Assembly (NCBI RefSeq): GCF_017875235.1
Contig: NZ_JAGGMI010000002.1
Span: forward strand, 496,001 to 560,000
DNA length: 64,000 bases
DNA from: Asticcacaulis solisilvae
Lineage (GTDB): Bacteria > Pseudomonadota > Alphaproteobacteria > Caulobacterales > Caulobacteraceae
Reading direction: 5' to 3'
The notes beneath the pieces were generated by a model that did no database searches, had not been told where the DNA came from, and saw nothing but the letters and a program-made list of their open reading frames with translations. Numbering within the stretch: position 1 is the stretch's first letter; each line of letters opens with the position of its first letter. The position numbers and the translations under genes were made by a program. This document shows, piece after piece, positions 52,127 to 60,728 of the stretch.

Positions 52127-52218
52127 ACTTATGCCCGGCTTATGCATTCATGCGTCATTCAGCCTTCATTTGGCACCATTGCGCCCATATGCTAGGCAAG
52201 TGTCCTGTTTCGGGGGTG

Positions 52219-52944
52219 ATGAAGTCGATGAGTATGAAGAAGATTGTCCTGTCCGTTGCGGCCCTGTCCGTGCTGGCCACCGGCACGCCGGCCATGGCGC
52301 AGCTCAAAGTGCCCCAGATTTCAACCGAAGGCGGCATGTCGACTTCGACGGCCGCGGCGTCCGACGCCTTTCCAGGCCTGAAGGGCTTCCTGAGCCTGCC
52401 CGCCGCCGACCGCTCTCAGATCAGCGTCTATTACGTCGCCCGCATCAAGCATGCCGACAAGTCGCAGGTGAAGGTCACTCTTATCGACGGCAACCGCCAA
52501 ATTCCGCTGACCATACAGGGCGATGGCCGGATCACGCCTTTGCCGACACTTGCGCAGCTCAACAGCGGCGCCAAGGTCACCATCAGCGGGCCGCAATCGG
52601 GCTCGTATTCCATGAAGATCAAGGTGCATTCGCCCCAGCCGAATGGCCGAACCTATGATGCTGCCGGACTGGCCCTGGGTGTCCGACAGGGCAATAACGC
52701 CATAGGTAGGATCGCCGGCGCCATGTCCTTCATGGTCAAGAAACTTGACCGCGTCTATTTTGTCGGCGGCGGTTCAGGCACGGTCGAGGTCAATGGCCAG
52801 CAGAAGAGCCTGCCGCGCACTGACGGTGCGGGCGAGTATCCAGCCGGCACGCCCTACTTCGTGCCTTCGCAATTTCCGGGCGCCACGCGAATCACCCTGA
52901 GCCATGCCGCGTCGACTGCGCTGTTCGACAACCCGCCGAAATAA
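52219..52944 (+). CDS. Hypothetical secreted protein (241 aa)
   Basis: Signal peptide SMKKIVLSVAALSVLATG ending PAMAQ. The mature protein has a Gly/Ser-rich beta-strand composition with VKVTLIDGNRQIPLTI and GDGRITPLPTLAQLNSGAKV. No catalytic motif and no family recognised. Start uncertain between ATGs 52219, 52228 and 52234. Monocistronic. Confidence 0.75.
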   Translation: MKSMSMKKIVLSVAALSVLATGTPAMAQLKVPQISTEGGMSTSTAAASDAFPGLKGFLSLPAADRSQISVYYVARIKHADKSQVKVTLIDGNRQIPLTIQGDGRITPLPTLAQLNSGAKVTISGPQSGSYSMKIKVHSPQPNGRTYDAAGLALGVRQGNNAIGRIAGAMSFMVKKLDRVYFVGGGSGTVEVNGQQKSLPRTDGAGEYPAGTPYFVPSQFPGATRITLSHAASTALFDNPPK

Positions 52945-53001
52945 AATGTCGCGCTAAAGCACGCGGTTCAGATCAGGCTGGACCGCGTGTCCGGACGCTG
53001 A

Positions 53002-53541
53002 TTATTCTGAAATAGGATCTTCGACAGCGGCGGCGACGCTGGCCGGTTCGGCTAATGGCGCGTCAGCCTTGTACGACTTCTGCACGTTGACATACATACC
53101 CAGCCAGCCGCCGCCCCAGGCGCACAGGCCGACAATCACCGGACAGACCAGGAAGATCAGCAGAGTATTGGGCTGGACGAACAGGTCGATGAGATAGAAG
53201 GCGGCCAGCAGCACGCCGGCGATCCAGCCCGGGAACTGGCCGATCTTGGCCCAGCGCACGGCGCAGTAGGCGCCGGCCGTGGTGCCAAAGGCCCATGAGA
53301 CAGCGATCACCCAGAAGGACCCGATCGGATCAGTTTTCAGCAGTTCGGACTGGGCGCTGAAGTCGATGTCAGGATAGCGCGGTGCGATCGCATAGAAGAC
53401 AGCCTTGGCGATCGTGTACGTCACCATGCCGATCAGAAGGCCCAGAAGTACGGCCAGAAGCACGACGAGCAGCTGACGCGTCTTCCCGTCGTTCCATTCG
53501 CCAAGCCAATCCTGGAAACGGCTCATGAAGGTCGATTGCAT
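53002..53541 (-). CDS. Hypothetical membrane protein (179 aa)
   Basis: Four predicted helices (about 24-48, 76-94, 105-120, 125-148) in a tight bundle with a cytoplasmic N-terminus (MSRFQDWLGEWNDGKTRQ) and an acidic C-terminal tail. Motifs such as WAFGTTAGAYCAVRWAKIGQ are not linked to a known function by me. ATG 53541 or 53526. Alone on the minus strand. Confidence 0.75.
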   Translation of the reverse strand: MQSTFMSRFQDWLGEWNDGKTRQLLVVLLAVLLGLLIGMVTYTIAKAVFYAIAPRYPDIDFSAQSELLKTDPIGSFWVIAVSWAFGTTAGAYCAVRWAKIGQFPGWIAGVLLAAFYLIDLFVQPNTLLIFLVCPVIVGLCAWGGGWLGMYVNVQKSYKADAPLAEPASVAAAVEDPISE

Positions 53542-53642
53542 GGTGGGGCCCTTTTCTTCTTATGTCCCGATCTTACCGGGGTGTCCCGCACACCCGGCCC
53601 GCTAGCCCCATTATTAACATAATCTAAACGGCTGAAAAGCGT

Positions 53643-54041
53643 TTATCGGTTAACGGGGCGGGGGCGGCCGGCCTCGTCGATGGCGACGAAGGTGAAGCTG
53701 GCTTCGGTGACGCGCGTCTTTTCCAGGCTTTCGCGCGGGCGGCGATAGGCGTCGACCTGCAGCTTCATCGAGGTCCGGCCCGTCGAGATCAGGCGGGCAT
53801 AGACGCTGACCTCGTCGCCGACGTGGACGGGCGTCAGAAAGACCATGCCGTCGACCGCGATGGTCGCCACCCGGCCGCGCGACATGCGAGAGGCGACATT
53901 GCCGGCCGCCAGGTCCATCATCGACATCAGCCAGCCGCCGAAGATATCCCCCGACGGATTGGTGTCGGCCGGCATGGCGGTCGTCAGCAGGGCCAGGTCG
54001 TTGGGATCGGGCAGGCTCGGGTCGGTCATGCGGGTCGCCAA
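53643..54041 (-). CDS. Acyl-CoA thioesterase (YciA-like hot-dog)
   Basis: 132 residues. The hot-dog thioesterase motifs are NPSGDIFGGWLMSMMDLAAG (catalytic Asp region), VDGMVFLTPVHVGDEVSVYA and the RTSMKLQVDAYRRPR strand. It hydrolyses acyl-CoA. TTG 54041 has GGAG 8 nt upstream; the first ATG at 54029 lacks a ribosome site, so TTG is preferred. A hairpin repeat lies just upstream of the start. Confidence 0.9.
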   Translation of the reverse strand: MATRMTDPSLPDPNDLALLTTAMPADTNPSGDIFGGWLMSMMDLAAGNVASRMSRGRVATIAVDGMVFLTPVHVGDEVSVYARLISTGRTSMKLQVDAYRRPRESLEKTRVTEASFTFVAIDEAGRPRPVNR

Positions 54042-54059
54042 CTGGAAGTCTCCGTGCTG

Positions 54060-54115
54060 GAGCGATATGGCGAAAAGTGTGGAGCGGTTTTCGCCTTGAA
54101 TATCGCGATAAAGCT
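54060..54115 (+). repeat. Interspersed hairpin repeat, copy 6
   Basis: AGCGATAT, stem GGCGAAAA/TTTTCGCC around GTGTGGAGCGG, TTGA, ATATCGCGATAAAG. It lies between the divergent end of the thioesterase leader and the rpsU terminator. Confidence 0.87.
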
Positions 54116-54123
54116 AAGTCATG

Positions 54124-54159
54124 AAAAAAGCGCCGAAGGCGTGGCCTTCAGCGCTTTTA
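54124..54159 (-). terminator. Terminator of rpsU
   Basis: AAAAGCGC(C)GAAGG, 5-nt loop, CCTTC(A)GCGCTTTT with T-run on the minus strand side. The stem is symmetric enough to work both ways. Confidence 0.85.
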
Positions 54160-54176
54160 TACAGATGTCCGTATCA

Positions 54177-54410
54177 TTATGCCTTGGAAGGACGGCCGCC
54201 GGTGGCGCCACCTTCGCGCTGGATGCGCTTGCGGGCCAGCTTGCGGGCGCGGCGCACGGCTTCCGCCTGCTGGCGGGCGCGCTTTTCGGAAGGCTTTTCG
54301 TAGTGCACGTGGCGCTTCATTTCACGGAACGAGCCTTCACGCTGCATCTTCTTCTTGAGGGCCTTCAGGGCCTGGTCGACATTGTTGTCACGGACGAAAA
54401 TCTGTACCAG
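54177..54410 (-). CDS. rpsU: Ribosomal protein bS21, probable CTG start
   Basis: 77 residues: [20 protein letters not shown], then [19 protein letters not shown] and a basic tail. S21 is a small-subunit protein near the anti-Shine-Dalgarno region. In the expected start position the codon is CTG (54408-54410), with GGAGAG ending about 4-6 nt upstream. No ATG, GTG or TTG in frame is near; the next in-frame ATG would delete the conserved first 22 residues. The leader holds a hairpin (CCCGCA/TGCGGG near 54512-54533). Confidence 0.9.
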   Translation of the reverse strand: MVQIFVRDNNVDQALKALKKKMQREGSFREMKRHVHYEKPSEKRARQQAEAVRRARKLARKRIQREGGATGGRPSKA

Positions 54411-54691
54411 AGGTCTCTCTCCATTCGGTCTTGTTGGCGGCCCCTTCGAGGACAGGGCCCGCGCCGCAGCCGGTCCTCTCCGCCATGGGATGTAAAAAAA
54501 GTTGAGCCCGCAAACGGAGTCTGCGGGACGATCGCACTGCCCATACATCACACCTACGCCCCTGTCCAGCCAAAGCCCACCTGAAAAAGGGAATTCGTGT
54601 CACGTTTTTTTGCAGGCGATCCTTAGCTCTGCGACAATTTGCAGGCCGACGCCCCTTGGCGGGCGCACATAGAGCGCCTATCCTATGCTTC

Positions 54692-55369
54692 ATGAGCGCG
54701 CCCGAGCCCTTTTCCGATCTCAAAACCGCCGAAGCCCAACTGGCCCAGGCCGTCGCCGGTTTCGTGCCGGAACTGGGCCTGAACCGCATGAGCTTCCAGG
54801 CCGGTGCTAAGGCCGCGGGCCTCAGCGAAGGCGAACGCGACCTGATCGCCCCCAACGGCGCCTCCGATATCGCCGCCATATTGTGGCGCGGCCACGACGC
54901 TGTGCTGACCTCTCCCGGTGTAATGGACGCCCTCCCCGGCATGAAGATCCGCGAGAAGATCAATCATCTCCTCAACCTGCGCATCGACGCCTTTGCGCGC
55001 GACGAAAAGCTGGCGCACCGGCTGACGGGCTTCCTCATGCTGCCGACACATATCGACCTGCATCGCCGGCTGATGTGGGACACCGCCGATCTCATCTGGC
55101 GGCTGGCCGGCGACAAGGCGTTGGACGAGAACCACTATTCCAAGCGCACCATCGTTTGCGGTATCTTGGCCGCGGCCATGCTGACGCGGCTGTCGCGCGG
55201 CGCCGAAGCCCAGTCCGAGCAGATTTCGCGCAATATTGACGCGGTCATGGAATACGAGAAGTTCAAGGCCAAGATGCCGTTCAAGCCGGAATCGGCTTTC
55301 CTGCAACTGGCCGCCAGTCTCGGCAAGCTACGCTTCGGTCAAGGCCAGCCGGCGGAAACGGGGCAGTGA
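54692..55369 (+). CDS. coq9: COQ9-family ubiquinone biosynthesis protein
   Basis: 225 residues. A TetR-like fold lipid-binding protein that assists COQ7. Motifs: VAGFVPELGLNRMSFQAGAK, MKIREKINHLLNLRIDAFAR and the COQ9 core LPTHIDLHRRLMWDTADLIW with GDKALDENHYSKRTI. ATG 54692 is chosen over the frame opening at 54656. The 55366 gene overlaps its stop (GTGA). Confidence 0.9.
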   Translation: MSAPEPFSDLKTAEAQLAQAVAGFVPELGLNRMSFQAGAKAAGLSEGERDLIAPNGASDIAAILWRGHDAVLTSPGVMDALPGMKIREKINHLLNLRIDAFARDEKLAHRLTGFLMLPTHIDLHRRLMWDTADLIWRLAGDKALDENHYSKRTIVCGILAAAMLTRLSRGAEAQSEQISRNIDAVMEYEKFKAKMPFKPESAFLQLAASLGKLRFGQGQPAETGQ

Positions 55370-55677
55370 AGGCCGTCCGCACCCTTCTGGCCTGCCTATG
55401 GATGCTGTTCGGTATCACGGCCACGGCGCACGCCGGCATGGCCATGCCGGTCGCCGAACCGCCGTGTCACGAACAGGCCGACCACCACCAGACGCCAGAA
55501 CCGAAGTCCCAGCCGACGATGATGCCGTGTTGCAGCCAGCCCGTGGTCATCGCACCCGCCGAGGTCTTTGTGCCATCCGTGGCGCGCGTCGAATATCTCA
55601 GCCTTACTCCGGCGCCGGTTCTGAAACTGTCGAGCCTGCCGCCCGTCCACGAGCCCCCGCCGCCCAAGAGCATGTGA
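55366..55677 (+). CDS. Small secreted Cys/His-rich protein (103 aa), possible metal binding
   Basis: Starts at GTG overlapping the coq9 stop. A signal peptide (to about 23, ATAHAG) is followed by MPVAEPPCHEQADHHQTPEP and MMPCCSQPVV, with Met, Cys and His clustered as in copper-handling peptides. It has a Pro-rich end (EPPPPKS). CopL-like metal-binding proteins look similar; that is inference. It precedes a His-rich outer-membrane-type protein. Confidence 0.65.
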   Translation: MKAVRTLLACLWMLFGITATAHAGMAMPVAEPPCHEQADHHQTPEPKSQPTMMPCCSQPVVIAPAEVFVPSVARVEYLSLTPAPVLKLSSLPPVHEPPPPKSM

Positions 55678-55715
55678 TCGCCACCTTCCCGATCACATCT
55701 TTAAGGACGCAAACC

Positions 55716-56936
55716 ATGTCTATTTCTGTTCGGGCCGCCTCCACGGCCCTCGCGGCGCTTGCCCTGTGGCCCGCCGCCGCTTTCACGCAATCGCACGACC
55801 ACCACGCGCAGGACGCCGCACCACCGGCGCAAACCGACCACGCCCACATGCACGACGCACCGAGCTCGGAATGGCGCATCCACAATCACGCCACCCTGAC
55901 CCTGGCCAACAGCCATCAGTCGGGTCCGCGCGGCGGCGACAAGGCCTTCCTCGCGGGCATGGTCATGATGATGGCCAGCCGAAACTTCGGCGACCGCAAC
56001 AGGCTGGAACTCGAAGCCATGCTGTCGCCCGATCCGTTCATGGGCAAGGACGGCTATCCCCTGCTGCTCCAGGCCGGAGAAACGGCCGATGGTGTTACGC
56101 ACCTCGTCGACCGCCAGCATCCGCACGACCTGTTCATGGGACTGACGGCCAGGCTGACGCGCCGCTTCGACGGCGATGTCAGTGTGTTCGGCGAGGTCGG
56201 CTATCCGGGCGAGTTCGCCTTCGGCCCCACGGCCTTCATGCACCGGCCGTCAGGCGAAAACTTCCCGACCGCGCCGCTTACCCACCATTGGCTGGACAGC
56301 GGTCATATTACCTGGGGTGTCGTTACCGCCGGTGTCGCGAAAGGTCCGTTCACGCTTGAGGCGTCGCAGTTCACCGGCCGCGAACCGGACGAACAGCGCT
56401 TCGACTTCGAACGCCCGCGCCTCGATTCGACGTCGCTCAGACTGACGTGGCGGATGACGCCGGCGCTGAAAGCCCAGGCGTCGTGGGCGCGCCAGATCAG
56501 CCCGGAGGGCCTTGAGCCCGAGAAGGATCAGACCAAGCAGTCCGCGAGTGTTGAGTATGCGCGCGACTTCGAGGGGCTTGGCGGACTGCGCTCGACCCTG
56601 TCCTGGGCGCGTCGCGAGAGCGAAAACGGCCATCATGGCGACGAGAAGCCGCTGGACGGCTGGCTGTTCGAAAACACCTGGACGATCAACCCGCAGTGGA
56701 TGGCTCTGGCCCGCTATGAGCGGATCCGCAGCGACGAACTGGTGCACGATGCCCACTGGGTCGCCAAGACCGAACTGGGCGGGGTGCGCACTTTCCGGAT
56801 CAACGCGCAGGCCACTGTCGGCCTGGGTCTGGTCCAGCAGTTCAACACCGTGCCGGACGCCCTGAAACCGATCTATGGCAACAATCCAAGCGGCACGGTG
56901 GCTTTCATGACGCTTAAGCTGAATGCGATGCCCTAG
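55716..56936 (+). CDS. Putative outer-membrane protein of metal-resistance-associated family (406 aa)
   Basis: Signal peptide (ending AAFTQ), then a His-rich segment SHDHHAQDAAPPAQTDHAHM. The rest looks like a beta-barrel (HNHATLTLANSHQSGPRGGD, DRQHPHDLFMGLTARLTRRF, APLTHHWLDSGHITWGVV). From memory such proteins lie in copper/heavy-metal islands, but the exact role is unknown. The ATG 55716 follows AAGG. Confidence 0.75.
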   Translation: MSISVRAASTALAALALWPAAAFTQSHDHHAQDAAPPAQTDHAHMHDAPSSEWRIHNHATLTLANSHQSGPRGGDKAFLAGMVMMMASRNFGDRNRLELEAMLSPDPFMGKDGYPLLLQAGETADGVTHLVDRQHPHDLFMGLTARLTRRFDGDVSVFGEVGYPGEFAFGPTAFMHRPSGENFPTAPLTHHWLDSGHITWGVVTAGVAKGPFTLEASQFTGREPDEQRFDFERPRLDSTSLRLTWRMTPALKAQASWARQISPEGLEPEKDQTKQSASVEYARDFEGLGGLRSTLSWARRESENGHHGDEKPLDGWLFENTWTINPQWMALARYERIRSDELVHDAHWVAKTELGGVRTFRINAQATVGLGLVQQFNTVPDALKPIYGNNPSGTVAFMTLKLNAMP

Positions 56937-56955
56937 CGCTTCGAGACATTAAGCT

Positions 56956-57081
56956 CCCCCTTCCGTCATTTGCTCCGCAAATGCCACCTTCCCCGTAAAC
57001 GGGGAAGGAAGATACTGAATTGGCATATTTAATTCCTTCCCCGTTTACGGGGAAGGTGGACGCGAAGCGGACGGAAGGGGG
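56956..57081. repeat. Nested palindromic intergenic element B
   Basis: Outer arms CCCCCTTCCGTC (56956-56967) and GACGGAAGGGGG (57070-57081), a 7-bp-stem hairpin CATTTGC-TCC-GCAAATG (56967-56983), and perfect 27-bp inner arms (56984-57010, 57033-57059), each itself a palindrome around CCCCGTAAACGGGG. Same architecture as element A. It lies between convergent genes, possibly acting as terminator for both. Confidence 0.85.
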
Positions 57082-57110
57082 ATTTCCGCGCTTAGCCAAG
57101 ATCTCATGTC

Positions 57111-57395
57111 CTAGCCCTTAAGCGCCTCAAGGCCCTCGGCGGTCATGGTCAGGTTGATCTCGGTGATCTCGACGTCGGCGACGCCGTACACCGAAAACGG
57201 GTCCAGCTTGGCCATGGCCTCCACCTCATCCCGCGTACCCTGGGCGAAGATCATACCCCCTGTGCGCGGGACCTTGCGGCCCGACGCCAGGAACATGCCG
57301 GTGCGATAGCCTTCGCGCAGCCACGTCACGTGGGCGTCGAGGTGCTTGTCGACCTCGGCTTCAGGCACCTTATAGGTCAGGGACAGTACGAACAT
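57111..57395 (-). CDS. YciI-family protein
   Basis: 94 residues with the dimeric ferredoxin-like fold: MFVLSLTYKVPEAEVDKHLD, HVTWLREGYRTGMFLASGRK, TGGMIFAQGTRDEVEAMAKL and DPFSVYGVADVEI. His/Asp in the first helix match the YciI active-site pair. Function of the family is unclear. ATG 57395 overlaps the purK stop (TAATG). Confidence 0.9.
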   Translation of the reverse strand: MFVLSLTYKVPEAEVDKHLDAHVTWLREGYRTGMFLASGRKVPRTGGMIFAQGTRDEVEAMAKLDPFSVYGVADVEITEINLTMTAEGLEALKG

Positions 57396-58468
57396 TACGA
57401 TTTGATCCGGTTGATATGGCCCATCTTGCGGCCGGGACGCGGCTCTTCCTTGCCGTAGACATAGAGGCGCGACTGCGGTTCTGCCGCCAGGGTCGGCCAT
57501 TCGAGGATATCGGGGCCCAGCAGATTGGTCATTTCGACGGTACAGCGCGCTGTCGAATCGCCCAGCGGCCAGCCGGCGACGGCGCGGATATGCTGTTCGA
57601 ACTGGTCGCAGACGCAGCCGTCCTGGGTCCAGTGACCGGAATTGTGGACGCGCGGTGCAATCTCGTTGAGCAGCAGGCGGTTGCCGGGCAGGACGAACAG
57701 CTCGACCGCCAGCACGCCGACATAGTCGAGACCATTCAGCACCTTGACGGCGATATCATGCGCTTCTTCCTGGACATTGAAGGGCACATCTGCCGGCGCC
57801 AGGGTGGTCGACAGGATGCCGTGCACGTGGTGGTTTTCGCCGATCGGGAAGGTCCGGATGCTGCCGTCCCAGCCACGCGCCGCCACTACCGAAATTTCGC
57901 GGACGAAATCCGCCTTTGCTTCCAGGATCGACGGCCGGCCGTTCAGCGAGGCATAGGCCTGGTCAACATCCTGCGCGGAGCGTACCCACACCTGGCCCTT
58001 GCCGTCATAACCTTCGCGCCGGGTTTTCAGCAGCGCCTGGGGCGTCGGGCTGTCGCGATAGGCCGCGGCCAGGTCGTCTAGGCTGTTGATCTCAAAGAAG
58101 TCGACCGTGCCGATTCCAGCTTCGCGGGCAAAGCGCTTTTCGAACACGCGGTCCTGGGTGATGCGCAGGGCTTTGGACGACGGCGCCACCACCGCCCCCT
58201 TCGACACCAAAAAATCGAGGCTGGTCGCGGGCACATTCTCGAACTCAAAGGTCACGACGTCACAGCCCTCGGCGAACTTGGCCAGCGCGTCTTCGTCGGA
58301 ATAGGCCGCGACCTTCGAGGCCAGCGACACCTGCGCGGCCGGCGACTGCTGGTCGGGCCCAAAGGTCACGACCTTGAAGCCCAGCCGCGACGCCGCCTGC
58401 GACAACATCCGGCCCAGTTGGCCGTCGCCAAGAATGCCGATCGTCGCCCCTAATCTTAAAGGCTCCAT
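57395..58468 (-). CDS. purK: N5-carboxyaminoimidazole ribonucleotide synthase PurK
   Basis: 357 residues, ATP-grasp. It carboxylates AIR with bicarbonate and ATP in purine synthesis. Motifs: IGILGDGQLGRMLSQAASRL, VVTFEFENVPATSLDFL, LKTRREGYDGKGQVWV (ATP loop) and LFVLPGNRLLLNEIAPRVHN. It overlaps purE by 1-3 nt upstream and the YciI-like gene downstream. Confidence 0.97.
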   Translation of the reverse strand: MEPLRLGATIGILGDGQLGRMLSQAASRLGFKVVTFGPDQQSPAAQVSLASKVAAYSDEDALAKFAEGCDVVTFEFENVPATSLDFLVSKGAVVAPSSKALRITQDRVFEKRFAREAGIGTVDFFEINSLDDLAAAYRDSPTPQALLKTRREGYDGKGQVWVRSAQDVDQAYASLNGRPSILEAKADFVREISVVAARGWDGSIRTFPIGENHHVHGILSTTLAPADVPFNVQEEAHDIAVKVLNGLDYVGVLAVELFVLPGNRLLLNEIAPRVHNSGHWTQDGCVCDQFEQHIRAVAGWPLGDSTARCTVEMTNLLGPDILEWPTLAAEPQSRLYVYGKEEPRPGRKMGHINRIKS

Positions 58469-58959
58469 CAGTCTTCCACCGTCTCGGGCACGCCGTCGGT
58501 CTGGGCCTGGCGCAGCGCTTCGACGCGCGCCGCCAGTTCCGCGTCATTCAACGCCAGTATCTGCGCCGCCAGGATGCCGGCATTCTTGGCGCCGGCCTCA
58601 CCTGTTGCCAAAGTGCCGACGGGGATACCGCCCGGCATCTGCACGATCGACAGCAGCGAATCGATTCCCTTCAGGCCCTCTTTCAAAGGCACGGGCACGC
58701 CCAGGACTGGCAGGGTGGTCAGCGACGCCGTCATGCCCGGCAGGTGGGCCGCGCCGCCGGCGCCCGCGATGATGACCTTGAAACCCGCCGCCTTGGCGCC
58801 CTTGGCAAATTCATACATGCGGTCAGGCGTGCGGTGCGCCGAAACGACCTTCGCTTCATAGGGCACGTTCAGGCTGTCCAGGATCGCCGCCGCCGCCTTC
58901 ATCACGCCCCAGTCGGATCGCGACCCCATGATGATTGCCACAGGAGGGGTTTCAGCCAT
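58468..58959 (-). CDS. purE: N5-carboxyaminoimidazole ribonucleotide mutase PurE
   Basis: 163 residues. It converts the PurK product to CAIR. Motifs: [55 protein letters not shown] and [23 protein letters not shown] 58959 has AAGGAT upstream; the frame to 59079 is non-conserved. First gene of a purE-purK-yciI operon. Confidence 0.97.
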   Translation of the reverse strand: MAETPPVAIIMGSRSDWGVMKAAAAILDSLNVPYEAKVVSAHRTPDRMYEFAKGAKAAGFKVIIAGAGGAAHLPGMTASLTTLPVLGVPVPLKEGLKGIDSLLSIVQMPGGIPVGTLATGEAGAKNAGILAAQILALNDAELAARVEALRQAQTDGVPETVED

Positions 58960-58999
58960 CGGATATCCTTGTACGACAGGGGTGTTCGGAAAGGCGCGG

Positions 59000-59027
59000 A
59001 GTATAGTCACAAGCCTTCCCACTGCAA
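59000..59027 (-). promoter_or_regulatory. Promoter of the purEK operon
   Basis: On the minus strand TTGCAG, 16 bp, TATACT. Start predicted near 58993, about 35 nt before the purE start. Confidence 0.55.
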
Positions 59028-59199
59028 GACATGATTTGTCCTCAACTTGTGCACCGCAATGGTCACAAAATCTTGCCATTAATCGAGGTTAACGGGCCTT
59101 TCGCGACATTGCGCCACACTTTTGACTATGCTTTGATATAGCCATCGATGCGGTTGGGGATGAGCCGCGTCACATCTATCAGTTCCAGGTTTTATCGTA

Positions 59200-60024
59200 T
59201 TGGACTCGCAACATTTCCCTGTGAGCGCGGCAACCGCCGCAAGCCTTACGCCTTCCGGTCGTCCCGAAGGTCCAAGGCCCGCGACCACGGCGTCGATGCA
59301 AAGCCTGCTGGCCCAGTATTTCGAGATACAGGAAATCGAAGCCGCCCCTGCGCCCACGCCGGAACCGCGGCTGGCCGAAACGCCGGTGATGGACATCATC
59401 GTTCCTGCCCCGCCCTCTCCCTATCCGGCAAGTCCGGCCGAAGCCTCCGTTTCCGCCGCGACCCTGGCTTTGATCGAAAACCTGAAGGCTGAAAACGCCC
59501 GCCTGAAGGCGCAACTGGAAGCGCAAGGCAAGGCGCTCAGCGATGCGCAGGCCCTGGCCGATTCGGACGTCCTGACGCCCACGCTGAACCGCCGCGCCTT
59601 CCTGCGCGAAATGCAGCGCGCCATGGCCGACTGCCGCCGCTACGACGAACAGGCCTGCCTGATCTATCTCGATATGGACGGCTTCAAGGGCATCAACGAC
59701 GCCTATGGCCATGCGGCGGGCGATGCGGCCCTGATCTATGTCGCCGAAACCCTGACCGGCAGCGTGCGCGAAGGCGACAGCGTCGGCCGCATCGGCGGCG
59801 ATGAGTTCGCCATCCTGCTGCGCCGCGCCGACCTCAACTCTTCGCGTATCAAGGCGCTCAAGCTCGAGGCTGAACTGGCGCTCGGCACCTTCGAGTACAA
59901 GGGGCTTTTCCTGAAAACCGGCGGCTCGTTCGGCGTGCGCGCCTTCGCCGCCCAGCCATCGGCCGAGGTCTGGCTGTCTGAAGCCGACGCCGCCATGTTC
60001 CTGGTCAAGAAATCCGCCCGGTGA
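59200..60024 (+). CDS. GGDEF-domain diguanylate cyclase
   Basis: 274 residues from a TTG at 59200; a GTG (59221) or ATG (59296) start is possible. A Pro-rich N-terminus is followed by a coiled coil (about 90-122, LALIENLKAENARLKAQLEA) and a GGDEF domain (about 130-272) with DSDVLTPTLNRRAFLREMQR, LDMDGFKGINDAYGHAAGDA and RIGGDEFAILL. The intact GGDEF indicates c-di-GMP synthesis. A soluble, coiled-coil-dimerised enzyme with no transmembrane segment. Next gene overlaps (GTGA). Confidence 0.9.
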   Translation: MDSQHFPVSAATAASLTPSGRPEGPRPATTASMQSLLAQYFEIQEIEAAPAPTPEPRLAETPVMDIIVPAPPSPYPASPAEASVSAATLALIENLKAENARLKAQLEAQGKALSDAQALADSDVLTPTLNRRAFLREMQRAMADCRRYDEQACLIYLDMDGFKGINDAYGHAAGDAALIYVAETLTGSVREGDSVGRIGGDEFAILLRRADLNSSRIKALKLEAELALGTFEYKGLFLKTGGSFGVRAFAAQPSAEVWLSEADAAMFLVKKSAR

Positions 60025-60410
60025 GCAGCTTTCTGGCGGCCATCAGCCTGCTTGTCCCTGACTACGACGAAGCGATTGCGCATTATTGCGGGGGCATGGG
60101 CTTTGACCTGATCGAAGACACCGACCTTGGCGGTGGCAAGCGCTGGGTGCTGGTCGCACCGCCCGGGTCAAAGGAAACGCGCATGCTGCTGGCCAAGGCT
60201 TCAAAGCCGGAACAAATGGCACGCATTGGCGACCAGACCGGTGGCCGCGTCTTTCTCATCTTGCACACCGATGATTTTGACCGCGATTTTGCGCGGTTTA
60301 AGGCGGCCGGCGTGACATTCACCGAAGAACCGCGTCACGAAGCTTACGGTACGGTCTGCGTTTTCCGCGATCGTTTCGGAAATTTGTGGGACCTGTTGCA
60401 GCCCAAATGA
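60021..60410 (+). CDS. VOC-superfamily (glyoxalase-like) protein
   Basis: 129 residues. The beta-alpha-beta-beta-beta repeats of the vicinal oxygen chelate fold: AAISLLVPDYDEAIAHYCGG, FLILHTDDFDRDFARFKAAG and EAYGTVCVFRDRFGNLWDLL. Metal ligands (His/Glu) are only partly recognisable. The substrate is unknown. GTG start overlaps the GGDEF gene by 4 nt. Confidence 0.88.
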   Translation: MSSFLAAISLLVPDYDEAIAHYCGGMGFDLIEDTDLGGGKRWVLVAPPGSKETRMLLAKASKPEQMARIGDQTGGRVFLILHTDDFDRDFARFKAAGVTFTEEPRHEAYGTVCVFRDRFGNLWDLLQPK

Positions 60411-60455
60411 TGAAAGACCCTGCCGGGGCAGCGGGCGCCGCCCCGGCCTTACGGG

Positions 60456-60584
60456 TCACATCTGCGCCACCACGGGAACGGGGGCGGCGGTGTCGGGTTG
60501 GCTCATCCAGGATACGGCGGTCAGCGCGGCAACAAGGGCAATCACCGCCGCAATCGCAGGTACAATAGGAACGGAAGTGCGCAT
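60456..60584 (-). CDS. Small hydrophobic protein (42 aa)
   Basis: ATG 60584 preceded by CGGAGC about 8-13 nt upstream. The sequence has one hydrophobic helix (VPIVPAIAAVIALVAALTAV) and a Pro-rich tail (SQPDTAAPVPVVAQM). A GC-rich hairpin GCCGGGGC/GCCCCGGC follows the stop. It lies in the 318-bp gap between the VOC and dgt genes; the remainder of that gap shows nothing. Confidence 0.45.
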   Translation of the reverse strand: MRTSVPIVPAIAAVIALVAALTAVSWMSQPDTAAPVPVVAQM

Positions 60585-60728
60585 AATCGAAGCTCCGGTA
60601 AGGACCTGGAATTCACATCGGACTTGCGCGAAACCGGGTCCGCGAACACCATCAGAATGGCCCGGCGCGGATAAATAGGCGCTGCCTTTGCGGCGGCACG
60701 ATTGTAAGAATCCTGGAAAGAAGGACTC

